Assembly: GCA_002478885.1 (NCBI GenBank)
Contig: DLKC01000019.1
Location: 9,641-22,911 of the forward strand
Source of the DNA: Chitinophagaceae bacterium UBA7600
Lineage (GTDB): Bacteria; Bacteroidota; Bacteroidia; Chitinophagales; Chitinophagaceae
Length of the DNA stretch: 13,271 nt
Direction of reading: 5' to 3'
Numbering within the stretch: position 1 is the stretch's first letter; the number at the start of each line of letters is the position of its first letter. Position numbers and translations under genes: made by a program. The notes below the pieces were generated by a model, which made no database searches, had not been told where the DNA came from, and saw nothing but the letters and a program-made list of their open reading frames with translations. This document shows positions 1-6,468 of the stretch, piece after piece.

Positions 1-192
1 TATCTACCAAGTAAGGCCTAAGTAAAAGCTGTATTGTACTGAAAAAACCTAACATTTGTTTGTGTCTTGCTCTTTAAACCGTGAGACGTCACACGGGAAT
101 TGTGGGACTGTGCTGCAAAACCGGGTGGTCTTTGTAGCGTTAATCACAGCAGCGAAGAGCTGGGCTTGCATTAGCCGGAGACAAGTGTGGAT

Positions 193-222
193 TTTGTTTC
201 AAATTATATAACTTTAGCTTTG
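193..222 (+). promoter_or_regulatory. Bacteroidota-type promoter (-33 TTTG, -7 TAGCTTTG)
   Basis: TTTG at 193-196 is separated by 18 bases from TAGCTTTG at 215-222. This fits the known Bacteroidota pattern TTTG or TTG, about 17-23 bases, TAnnTTTG. Transcription would start near 229 and leave an untranslated leader of roughly 155-160 bases before the SIMPL start codon at 387. The match is exact for the -7 element, but with no expression data it remains a prediction. A second start closer to the gene is possible. Confidence 0.5.
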
Positions 223-307
223 CCGTATTCAGACCACACAAACTGGAATTGAAGGCGTAGAGGTGTTGTCAAGCCAAGGCAGGTAGACGTGCCGGGTACC
301 CTGGTAA

Positions 308-329
308 AACTTTATACAAACTTTATACA
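308..329. repeat. Perfect tandem duplication of an 11-mer
   Basis: AACTTTATACA occurs at 308-318 and again at 319-329 with no gap. One helical turn (11 bp) between copies would put both on the same face of the DNA, as in paired protein-binding sites. It lies about 60 bases upstream of the SIMPL start. It may also be a simple slippage duplication. Confidence 0.5.
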
Positions 330-386
330 TACTGATAAACCTGTTTTTTCTAAAAAACGTTCACACATTATACATCATAAAAAATT

Positions 387-1145
387 ATGGAAAACAAATC
401 GCTGGGTAAGTCAATTATTTTAGGCGTTTCCCTTTTAGCAGGGCTGTCTCTATTGGGCACTTTTATTTACAAAGGCCTAAAAACATTTAGCGACAAGGAT
501 CGTATTGTAACCGTTAAAGGCCTGGCCGAAATAAATATGACGGCCGTTGCGGCATCCATCAGCCTGAGCTATTCGTTTTCCGGCGATGATTTGAAAAGCA
601 TCATCGAGTCATCGGAAGCCAAAAAAAATTCCATCATTGCTTATTTAACGAGTCTTGGATACAATAAGAACGACATCCAGGTAAATAATATCGATATCCT
701 TGACAAGCAAAAATATTTTGAAACAGAATGGCAAAACGGGCAACAGGTAAAGACTAAAATAGACAGGTATACTACCACGCAAAGTTTATCGATCGAATCC
801 AAAGACATAAAGGCAACAGAAGACAAATCTGCCCGGATAAAGCTGGACCTGGTCAGTAAAGATTTAACATCGACCATTACAACCAACTACACATTTCCAG
901 AATTAAACTCCATTAAGCCAAAGCTTATTGCAGAAAGCACCAAAAATGCGAGAATTGCCGGGGAGCAGTTTGCGAATGACTCAAAAGCCACACTGGGCAA
1001 AATAAAAACGGCATCGCAGGGACAAATTACCATTGCCGGTAAATACTATTATGATGAAGACGGCGGTGCTGACAGTGAAATGCCCAAAGAGCCCTATATT
1101 CAAAAGGCGAGGGTTGTGAGCACCATTGTGTTCTTCCTGGAGTAG
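387..1145 (+). CDS. SIMPL domain-containing protein (DUF541), membrane-anchored
   Basis: This 252-residue protein has the layout of the SIMPL/DUF541 family, whose E. coli relative YggE is a periplasmic protein linked to oxidative-stress tolerance; the biochemical role of the family is not settled. A hydrophobic segment at about residues 8-28 (rich in L, G, I) follows a short positive N-terminus, so it should be a signal anchor with the domain outside the cytoplasm. The domain begins with RIVTVKGLAEI (39-49), the typical opening strand of the family, and ends with ARVVSTIVFFLE at the C-terminus. It lacks the lipoprotein cysteine. The ATG at 387 is chosen because the anchor begins straight after it; the leader is A-rich with no Shine-Dalgarno match, usual for the phylum. 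It appears to be monocistronic. Family assignment is fairly sure; the function is not. Confidence 0.85.
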   Translation: MENKSLGKSIILGVSLLAGLSLLGTFIYKGLKTFSDKDRIVTVKGLAEINMTAVAASISLSYSFSGDDLKSIIESSEAKKNSIIAYLTSLGYNKNDIQVNNIDILDKQKYFETEWQNGQQVKTKIDRYTTTQSLSIESKDIKATEDKSARIKLDLVSKDLTSTITTNYTFPELNSIKPKLIAESTKNARIAGEQFANDSKATLGKIKTASQGQITIAGKYYYDEDGGADSEMPKEPYIQKARVVSTIVFFLE

Positions 1146-1437
1146 CTGTGTCAAGAAGCAATGGGAAGGCATCTTACAACCTTTGCTGTGTAAAGTGTTG
1201 GTGCTAAAGAGCGGGAACCAATCCCGTGCTTACGGGACTGCCATAAAATATTTTAGCTAATCAGCCATATCCATTTAATCACTTTCTAACTATTCCATTC
1301 CCTAAACGGTATTAGTAAAACAGCCAACCCAACAGGCATTTCAAAACATTTAAAAAATAATTGTCATAAACTATGCGAAACTGATTGGTTGCGCATATAT
1401 TTGCAACCAATCAGTTTCATTAAATAAAACAAGCCAG
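1146..1437. other. Intergenic region with hairpins and the ArsR-cassette operator
   Basis: No coding region is apparent. Downstream of the SIMPL stop lie an imperfect hairpin (1177-1200, CAACCTTT against AAAG-T-GTTG), a compact hairpin TCCCGT-GCTT-ACGGGA (1222-1237) and a 12-bp palindrome TAAAATATTTTA (1244-1255). None is followed by a T tract, so I do not call an intrinsic terminator for the SIMPL gene. The right end carries the inverted repeat described separately. Confidence 0.5.
1377..1418 (+). promoter_or_regulatory. Operator-like 16-bp perfect inverted repeat overlapping a -7 promoter box
   Basis: GAAACTGATTGGTTGC (1377-1392) is repeated in exact inverted form at 1403-1418, with a 10-base AT-rich spacer. 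The spacer and first base of the right arm spell TATATTTG (1396-1403), an exact match to the Bacteroidota -7 element TAnnTTTG; no good -33 element is seen at the right distance. The start codon of the ArsR-type gene is 20 bases past the right arm. A dimeric winged-helix protein bound here would cover the promoter, so the simplest reading is autorepression by the adjacent gene product. There is no T tract after the right arm, so it is not a terminator. Confidence 0.7.
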
Positions 1438-1758
1438 ATGAGAAGAGACATTTTCCAGGCAATAGCCGATCCTACGAGGCGTGCCATTATCGCATTGATT
1501 GCATTACAGGCAATGACCCCGAATGCCATTGCCGAAAACTTTAATACCACCCGGCAAGCCGTTTCCAAGCACCTGCGCATATTAACAGAATGCGAACTGG
1601 TGAAGCAAGACCAGCAAGGCCGGGAAATTTATTACTCCCTTGAATTGGAGAAAATGAAGGAGATCGACAAATGGTTAGACCAGTTCAGGAAAATGTGGGA
1701 AACAAGGTTTAATCAGCTTGACAAAGTATTGGCATCAATGAAAAAACAAAAAAAATGA
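1438..1758 (+). CDS. ArsR-family winged-helix transcriptional regulator
   Basis: This 106-residue protein is a full-length ArsR/SmtB-type repressor. The N-terminal helix reads [19 protein letters not shown], the classic opening of the family. The helix-turn-helix spans roughly residues 28-50 with recognition helix [13 protein letters not shown], and the wing is at about 53-70 ([16 protein letters not shown]). The metal-site ELCVCDL-type motif is absent and the only cysteine is C52, so it is probably not a metal sensor. It belongs to the ArsR subgroup commonly encoded next to SRPBCC proteins, and that gene follows here with a 4-base ATGA overlap, implying translational coupling. The inverted repeat 20 bases upstream is the likely binding site. 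The ligand is unknown. Confidence 0.9.
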   Translation: MRRDIFQAIADPTRRAIIALIALQAMTPNAIAENFNTTRQAVSKHLRILTECELVKQDQQGREIYYSLELEKMKEIDKWLDQFRKMWETRFNQLDKVLASMKKQKK

Positions 1759-2258
1759 GCAACAATCTATTATTTGACTTTACTGTTGACAAAACAGCGA
1801 AGACCGTATTTATCAGGAGGGAATTTGCTGCCGGACTGCCCCTTGTATGGGATGCGTTTACCAAACAGGAATTTCTTGACGAATGGACAGCCCCGGCGCC
1901 CTGGACAGCCAAAACCAAATACATGAATTTTGAAGTTGGTGGCAAGCGTTTTTACGCCATGATAAGTCCTGAGGGGCAGGCGCGCTGGTCGATACAGGAA
2001 TACACTTCCATTACCCCCATGACCAATTTCAAATTGTACAATGCTTTTGCAGATGAAAATGAAAACCGCGAACTGCCGGGTTCGGAGTGGGACTACCATT
2101 TTAGCGAGCAGGGTGGAATTACCACCGTTACCATTACAGTTTTTAATGAATCGTTTGACCGGATGGAGCGATTGCTCGAAGGCTTCCGCAATGGATTTAC
2201 CGCATCACTCAAAAACCTTGAACAGCTGTTGGCCCGCTTATCGCAAAATGATGCGTAA
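1755..2258 (+). CDS. SRPBCC (AHSA1-type, START-like) domain protein
   Basis: A 167-residue cytoplasmic protein of the SRPBCC superfamily, AHSA1-like branch, which forms a helix-grip fold around a hydrophobic ligand pocket. Visible family signatures are [20 protein letters not shown] near residues 30-50, a [13 protein letters not shown] turn, the [10 protein letters not shown] strand, and the C-terminal helix with GFRNGF followed by a long amphipathic helix. Its start overlaps the stop of the regulator gene (ATGA), and the next gene follows after 42 bases, so the three are very likely one transcript. Members of this type are often named activators of Hsp90 ATPase by homology only; here the pairing with an ArsR regulator argues for small-molecule binding. 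The actual ligand cannot be read from sequence. Confidence 0.88.
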   Translation: MSNNLLFDFTVDKTAKTVFIRREFAAGLPLVWDAFTKQEFLDEWTAPAPWTAKTKYMNFEVGGKRFYAMISPEGQARWSIQEYTSITPMTNFKLYNAFADENENRELPGSEWDYHFSEQGGITTVTITVFNESFDRMERLLEGFRNGFTASLKNLEQLLARLSQNDA

Positions 2259-2300
2259 ACGCAGGGGCGACTTAATTAATCACCACTAAAAATAAACACT

Positions 2301-2735
2301 ATGGCACTTGTTAATCCTTACATTCACTTCAATGGCAATGCTGAAGAAGCGTTCAATTTTTACCAAACTGTATTTGGCGGGTCGTTTGCAAAAAAGATGC
2401 GCTACAAAGACTTACCGGAAACGTCATTTTCAATTGCTGAGCCGGATGCCGGCAGGATCATGCATATTGCGCTCCCCATCGGGAAACGGAGCATGCTACT
2501 CGGCAGCGATGTGCTGTCGGCCATGGGACAGGTAACAGAAAACGATAACAGGAACAGCATATCGATCAGCGCCGAAAGCCGGGAGGAGGCAGACCGCCTG
2601 TTTAATGGGCTTTCAGCAGGAGGTACGATTGAAATGCCTATTTCCGACGGACCGCTTGGCTCTTATTTTGGTATGTTCGCAGACAAGTATGGCATTGAGT
2701 GGCTGATTGATTTTACTGAAAATCGTGAATCCTGA
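2301..2735 (+). CDS. VOC superfamily protein, PhnB-like glyoxalase fold
   Basis: The 144-residue protein has the PhnB-like VOC layout: an opening strand YIHFNGNAEEAFNFYQTVFGGSF (about residues 7-29), a central MHIALPIG strand (54-61), and a closing FGMFADKYGIEWLIDF (123-138). H9, H55 and E133 sit where metal ligands occur in active VOC enzymes, so a metal site is plausible, but many PhnB-like proteins have no proven activity. It lies 42 bases downstream of the SRPBCC gene on the same strand and is followed by an intrinsic terminator, so it closes the ArsR/SRPBCC/VOC cassette. PhnB-like and SRPBCC genes often accompany each other in Bacteroidota. Possible roles are detoxification or binding of an organic compound. 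Confidence 0.85.
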   Translation: MALVNPYIHFNGNAEEAFNFYQTVFGGSFAKKMRYKDLPETSFSIAEPDAGRIMHIALPIGKRSMLLGSDVLSAMGQVTENDNRNSISISAESREEADRLFNGLSAGGTIEMPISDGPLGSYFGMFADKYGIEWLIDFTENRES

Positions 2736-2782
2736 ATGATCAAAAGCTACCCCTGTCAATTTTAAAAGAACAATGCACAGGC

Positions 2783-2807
2783 AAGCAACCATACCGGTTG
2801 CTTTTTT
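2783..2807 (+). terminator. Intrinsic terminator of the ArsR/SRPBCC/VOC cassette
   Basis: AAGCAACC pairs with GGTTGCTT across a 5-base loop (ATACC), giving an 8-bp stem, and the run of six T at 2802-2807 supplies the U tract. It is 48 bases after the VOC stop codon. It should also limit read-through toward the amidohydrolase genes. Confidence 0.75.
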
Positions 2808-2949
2808 GCTGTTATACCCATACAGAAAGCTGACCGCGTTACGGCAAGCCCAATGAAGCCGGCATCCGGTAACGTCATCCAATGGCCTTGGCCCGGGCCA
2901 AAATCTGTATAAGTACTGATATTATTTTGGGACCTGCAAACTACCCGCT

Positions 2950-2977
2950 TCAGCACCCGTTGCGTCGCACTCTTCGG
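2950..2977 (-). repeat. Dispersed GTGCGACGCA element, copy 1 (subtype B)
   Basis: Core TGCGTCGCAC at 2961-2970. The 28-base stretch matches copy 5 (10916-10943) at 26 of 28 positions, including the flanks TCAGCACC on the left and TCTTC on the right. It is intergenic. Confidence 0.75.
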
Positions 2978-3077
2978 CGCGTTGAACAAGGCCGGGCAAA
3001 AAACACTGGTCACAGGTCTAACTCCTGCATTTTACCCACGTTTATATAAAGAACTGCCGATGCTGTTGCAATAGCAC

Positions 3078-3104
3078 AAGTGTGCGACGCAACAACTGCC
3101 AAAT
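3078..3104 (+). repeat. Dispersed GTGCGACGCA element, copy 2 (subtype A)
   Basis: Core GTGCGACGCA at 3082-3091, preceded by AAGT and followed by ACAACTGCCAAAT. It agrees with copy 6 (12329-12355) at 25 of 27 positions. It is inverted relative to copy 1, 111 bases from core to core. Confidence 0.75.
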
Positions 3105-3315
3105 AAGCACCCTGCAGCCAGGCCCATCGAAAAAAATCTCTCCTGACTTTGAAACAATGGCCAGCTACTGTCTAGCAATACCCACGCGAAGCAATTTTTG
3201 GCCGGCACAGTGTTTGACACTGCGGCATACTGCCTGGGGGGAAAGAGATAAAAGCGCTAACCTGCTCCACGCACCTAAAATTCTCCACTCTTTTCTACAG
3301 GCGGTTAAAGCCGTT

Positions 3316-3342
3316 AGCGATAAAATGTATAGATTTATCGCT
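3316..3342 (+). promoter_or_regulatory. Inverted repeat in the leader of the amidohydrolase gene
   Basis: AGCGATAAA (3316-3324) is repeated in inverted form as TTTATCGCT (3334-3342), with a 9-base spacer. It ends 26 bases before the start codon at 3369. The spacer and right arm contain TAGATTTA (3330-3337), one base off the Bacteroidota -7 element TAnnTTTG. It could be an operator over a promoter or a hairpin in the mRNA leader; the sequence does not decide. Confidence 0.45.
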
Positions 3343-3368
3343 TTCTAAAAATTGAACCATTTAATGCT

Positions 3369-6359
3369 ATGAGAAAAATTTCAATGCTATTCCTATGCAT
3401 GCTGATGCTCACCCTGCTGCATGCACAGGAAACTTTTCCCGTTAACGGTGTTGCAGATGAACGAAGCGGCTCTTACGCTTTCACCAACGCAACCATTGTA
3501 AAGGATGCGCAAACAACCATTCAGAATGCAACACTGGTGATCAGCCACGGAAAAATTGTTGCGGTTGGCGCCAACGTTGCCGTTCCGAAAGATGCGGCAG
3601 TGATCGATTGCAAAGGCAAATACATTTACCCGTCGTTTATAGATCTGTTCAGCGACTATGGCATTACCCCGCCAAAGGCAGGTAACGGCAATTTCCGGTC
3701 ATACCAGAACATCAGCGATACAAAAGGCGCCTATGGCTGGAACGAAGCATTGAAACCTGAGACAGATGCTTCCAGGATCTTTGCATCAGATGCGGGCAAA
3801 GCCAAAGACCTGCGCAGCATAGGTTTTGGTACCGTGCTTACCCACCAGCAGGATGGTATTGCAAGGGGAACCGGCGCTGTGGTAACATTGGGAGACAGCC
3901 GTGAAAATTTTGAGATGATCAAAGAGAAGGCTGCTGCGTTTTATTCTTTTGACCGTGGCTCATCGTCGCAGAGTTATCCCAACTCCTTAATGGGCATGAT
4001 CGCCTTGCTGCGCCAGACTTACCTGGATGCGCAATGGTATAAAAACAAACCAGCAACAGAAGGGACAAACCTTAGCCTGCAGGCGTGGAACGATAACCAG
4101 GCGCTGCCACAGATATTTGATGCAGCCGATAAATGGAATGTACTTCGTGCCCTTAAAATTGCTAACGAATATGGGGTTAAATATATCGTGAAAGGCGGCG
4201 GCAACGAATACCAGCGTATGGCTGAAATGAAAGCAACCAAGGCGTCCTTTATCCTGCCGTTGAATTTCCCGCTGGCAGTTGATGTAGAAGATCCAAACGA
4301 AGCACGGGTAGTTGCACTAAGCGTTATGAAAAACTGGGAGCTTGCGCCATATGAACCCGCGATGTTTGAAAAGGAAGGGATCAATTTTGCCTTAACGGCA
4401 TCGGGGTTAAAAAATACAGATGACTTTACCGCCAACCTTCAAAAAGCGATCAGCGATGGTTTAAGCGCAGCCAAGGCACTGGAAGCATTGACACGCACAC
4501 CGGCCACACTTGCCGGTATATACGATAAGGTGGGCAGTATTGAAACCGGCAAACTCGCCAACTTCCTCATCAGCAGCGGACCTATTTTCGATGAAAAAAC
4601 GGTTGTTTATCAAAACTGGGTACAGGGTACCAGGTATACAATCAGCGATAATGGCTGGAACGACTACCGCGGCAATTACAAGCTTACCTTAAAGCAAGGC
4701 GGTCAGACGAAAGAATACAATGTTGAAGTGAAAGGCTCACCGAATAAATTAGCCGCCAATATACAGGCAACAGGCGACTCAGTAAAGAATGATATCAAGC
4801 TTTCTGTCAGCGACAGGATGGTGAAAATGAACTGGAGCGGGAAAGCAGACAGCAGCAAGCTTAATAGCCTGAATGGTATTATTTCCGACAAAACCTGGAT
4901 GGGCAATGGTTACAGCGCCAATGGCGACGTGATCAACTGGAATATGCAATATGTTTCTGCGTTTGTGGAAAAACCAGATACAGCCAAAAAAGCCGATGCT
5001 GCGAAAGAAGTAACAGGCAAAATAAACTACCCGTTTGTATCTTATGGCTGGACGGAAGCGCCCAAACAGGAAGACCTGCTGATAAAAAATACCACCGTAT
5101 GGACCAATGAAAAAGACGGCAACCTTGAGAATACCGATGTGTTGCTTAAGAATGGCAAGATCGCATCTATCGGTAAAAACCTCTCAGCTGGCAATGCAAA
5201 AGTGATCGATGGAACAGGCAAACACTTAACCGCAGGTATTATCGACGAACACTCGCATATTGCTGCAACGGGTGGAATAAACGAATGTTCACAGTCGGTA
5301 ACAGCCGAAGTGAGAATTGCTGATGTCATCGATCCAGATGATATTAATATCTACCGCCAGTTAGCAGGAGGTGTTACCAGTTCTCATATACTGCATGGAA
5401 GTTGCAATACCATTGGCGGGCAAACACAACTGATCAAACTGCGCTGGGGTGCCAGTGCCGAAGACATGAAGTTTGCCAATTGGGATCCCTTCATCAAGTT
5501 TGCGTTGGGCGAGAATGTTAAGCGCTCTTACAATAACCAGAATAACCGTTTCCCCGACAGCCGTATGGGCGTTGAGCAGGTGCTTGTAGATGCATTCCAA
5601 CGTGCCAAAGACTACCAGGCAATGGGACCAAATAAAAGAAAGGATCTGGAACTCGAAACGCTCTCTGAAATCCTGAATGGCAAAAGATTTATTACATGCC
5701 ACTCTTATGTGCAGAGCGAGATCAATATGCTGATGCATGTTGGAGACAGCATGGGCTTTAAAGTGAACACTTTCACGCATATTCTTGAAGGTTATAAGGT
5801 TGCCGATAAAATGAAAGCACGCAATATTGCCGCTTCCACTTTCAGCGACTGGTATACTTACAAGAGCGAGGTACAGGATGCCATCGCATACAATGCTGCC
5901 ATTATGCAAAAAGTAGGATTGATCGTTGCGGTAAACAGTGACGATGCTGAAATGGCGAGGCACTTGAATAAAGAAGCTGCAAAAAGCATTAAGTATGGTG
6001 GTGTTCCTGAAAGCGAGGCGCTGAAAATGTGTACGCTTAACCCGGCCACCATGTTGCATGTTGCCGACCGCGTAGGCAGCATTAAAGTGGGCAAAGATGC
6101 CGACCTTGTTTTGTGGAGCGACAATCCTTTAAGCACTTATGCAAAACCGGAAAAGACGATCGTTGATGGTGTTGTTTATTTCGATATCGTAAAAGACGCA
6201 GCCATGCACCAGCAAATTGCCGCCGAGCGCAACCGGTTAATCCAAAAGATGATCGCTGCCAAAAAAGACGGGGCAAAAACAACGCCTGCAACTGTTACGT
6301 TCGACGTGCAGAATGAATGCGAAATCGATCATCATGAAAAGAACAGCATATGGGATTAA
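3369..6359 (+). CDS. Secreted tandem amidohydrolase-family protein (one inactive-looking, one complete module)
   Basis: This 996-residue exported protein has a signal peptide (MRKISMLFLCMLMLTLLHA, cleavage likely before Q20) and two amidohydrolase modules. Residues 35-435 form an N-terminal module with the usual opening (GKIVAVG, CKGKYIYPSFIDLFSD), but where active enzymes carry HxH it has F94 and D96, and A253 lies where the third metal histidine is expected. A beta-rich linker (435-560) follows. The C-terminal module (565-940) is intact: DEHSH with H628 and H630, CHSY with H778, THILEG with H804, and NSDD (858-859) for the catalytic aspartate, ending in GSIKVGKDADLVLW. The family hydrolyses amide or related bonds in cyclic or peptidic substrates; the substrate here is unknown. 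The related 425-aa gene follows after 109 bases. Start chosen for the signal peptide. Confidence 0.9.
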   Translation: MRKISMLFLCMLMLTLLHAQETFPVNGVADERSGSYAFTNATIVKDAQTTIQNATLVISHGKIVAVGANVAVPKDAAVIDCKGKYIYPSFIDLFSDYGITPPKAGNGNFRSYQNISDTKGAYGWNEALKPETDASRIFASDAGKAKDLRSIGFGTVLTHQQDGIARGTGAVVTLGDSRENFEMIKEKAAAFYSFDRGSSSQSYPNSLMGMIALLRQTYLDAQWYKNKPATEGTNLSLQAWNDNQALPQIFDAADKWNVLRALKIANEYGVKYIVKGGGNEYQRMAEMKATKASFILPLNFPLAVDVEDPNEARVVALSVMKNWELAPYEPAMFEKEGINFALTASGLKNTDDFTANLQKAISDGLSAAKALEALTRTPATLAGIYDKVGSIETGKLANFLISSGPIFDEKTVVYQNWVQGTRYTISDNGWNDYRGNYKLTLKQGGQTKEYNVEVKGSPNKLAANIQATGDSVKNDIKLSVSDRMVKMNWSGKADSSKLNSLNGIISDKTWMGNGYSANGDVINWNMQYVSAFVEKPDTAKKADAAKEVTGKINYPFVSYGWTEAPKQEDLLIKNTTVWTNEKDGNLENTDVLLKNGKIASIGKNLSAGNAKVIDGTGKHLTAGIIDEHSHIAATGGINECSQSVTAEVRIADVIDPDDINIYRQLAGGVTSSHILHGSCNTIGGQTQLIKLRWGASAEDMKFANWDPFIKFALGENVKRSYNNQNNRFPDSRMGVEQVLVDAFQRAKDYQAMGPNKRKDLELETLSEILNGKRFITCHSYVQSEINMLMHVGDSMGFKVNTFTHILEGYKVADKMKARNIAASTFSDWYTYKSEVQDAIAYNAAIMQKVGLIVAVNSDDAEMARHLNKEAAKSIKYGGVPESEALKMCTLNPATMLHVADRVGSIKVGKDADLVLWSDNPLSTYAKPEKTIVDGVVYFDIVKDAAMHQQIAAERNRLIQKMIAAKKDGAKTTPATVTFDVQNECEIDHHEKNSIWD

Positions 6360-6365
6360 AGATGA

Positions 6366-6395
6366 GAAGCATTGTGAGCCCGGCTTCACAGCTTC
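6366..6395 (+). other. Imperfect hairpin between the two amidohydrolase genes
   Basis: GAAGC (6366-6370) pairs with GCTTC (6391-6395), and inside it TGTGA pairs with TCACA, with a bulged AT. The sequence that follows, CGGCATCTTTTCTT, is only partly T-rich. It could weaken transcription into the second gene or protect the 3' end of the first, but it is not a strong terminator. Confidence 0.35.
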
Positions 6396-6401
6396 CGGCA
6401 T

Positions 6402-6422
6402 CTTTTCTTGCGTCGCACACTT
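6402..6422 (-). repeat. Dispersed GTGCGACGCA element, copy 3 (subtype C)
   Basis: Core TGCGTCGCAC at 6409-6418, within a 21-base stretch identical to copy 7 (13105-13125). It sits inside the 109-base gap between two genes that otherwise look co-transcribed. Confidence 0.75.
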
Positions 6423-6468
6423 GTACAAAAGAACAATGTGCAGCCTCTAAAAACAAGTACAAACAAAA

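Larger units (their letters stand above)
1..386. other. Gene-free 5' region with promoter match, palindrome and tandem repeat
   Basis: No convincing coding region is visible on either strand. The stretch holds an 18-bp imperfect palindrome (79-96, one mismatched pair around GACGTC), a good Bacteroidota promoter match (193-222), a perfect tandem duplication of an 11-mer (308-329), and a T6/A6 dyad (343-358) just before the SIMPL gene. The function of all but the promoter is unknown. A gene may end to the left of the window. Confidence 0.6.
2736..3368. other. 633-base gene-free region with terminator and two dispersed repeats
   Basis: No supported gene is present; open frames here lack family features and run through repeat copies. 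The stretch contains the terminator at 2783-2807, two copies of the GTGCGACGCA element in opposite orientations (2950-2977 and 3078-3104), and an inverted repeat just before the amidohydrolase gene (3316-3342). About 200 bases between 3105 and 3315 show nothing recognisable. Confidence 0.6.

Noticed and set aside
1244..1255. 12-bp palindrome TAAAATATTTTA as an operator
   Set aside because: Pure A/T palindromes of this size arise easily in AT-rich spacers and nothing else supports a site.
1377..1418. Terminator for the SIMPL gene
   Set aside because: No T tract follows the right arm, and its position over a -7 box right before a repressor gene fits an operator better.
3082..3348. 88-residue plus-strand open frame in the gene-free stretch
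   Set aside because: It starts inside a dispersed repeat copy, has no recognisable features and its composition looks non-coding.
5361..6059. 232-residue minus-strand open frame
   Set aside because: Antisense to the intact amidohydrolase module with HSH and CHSY motifs; length is explained by the codon pattern of the real gene.
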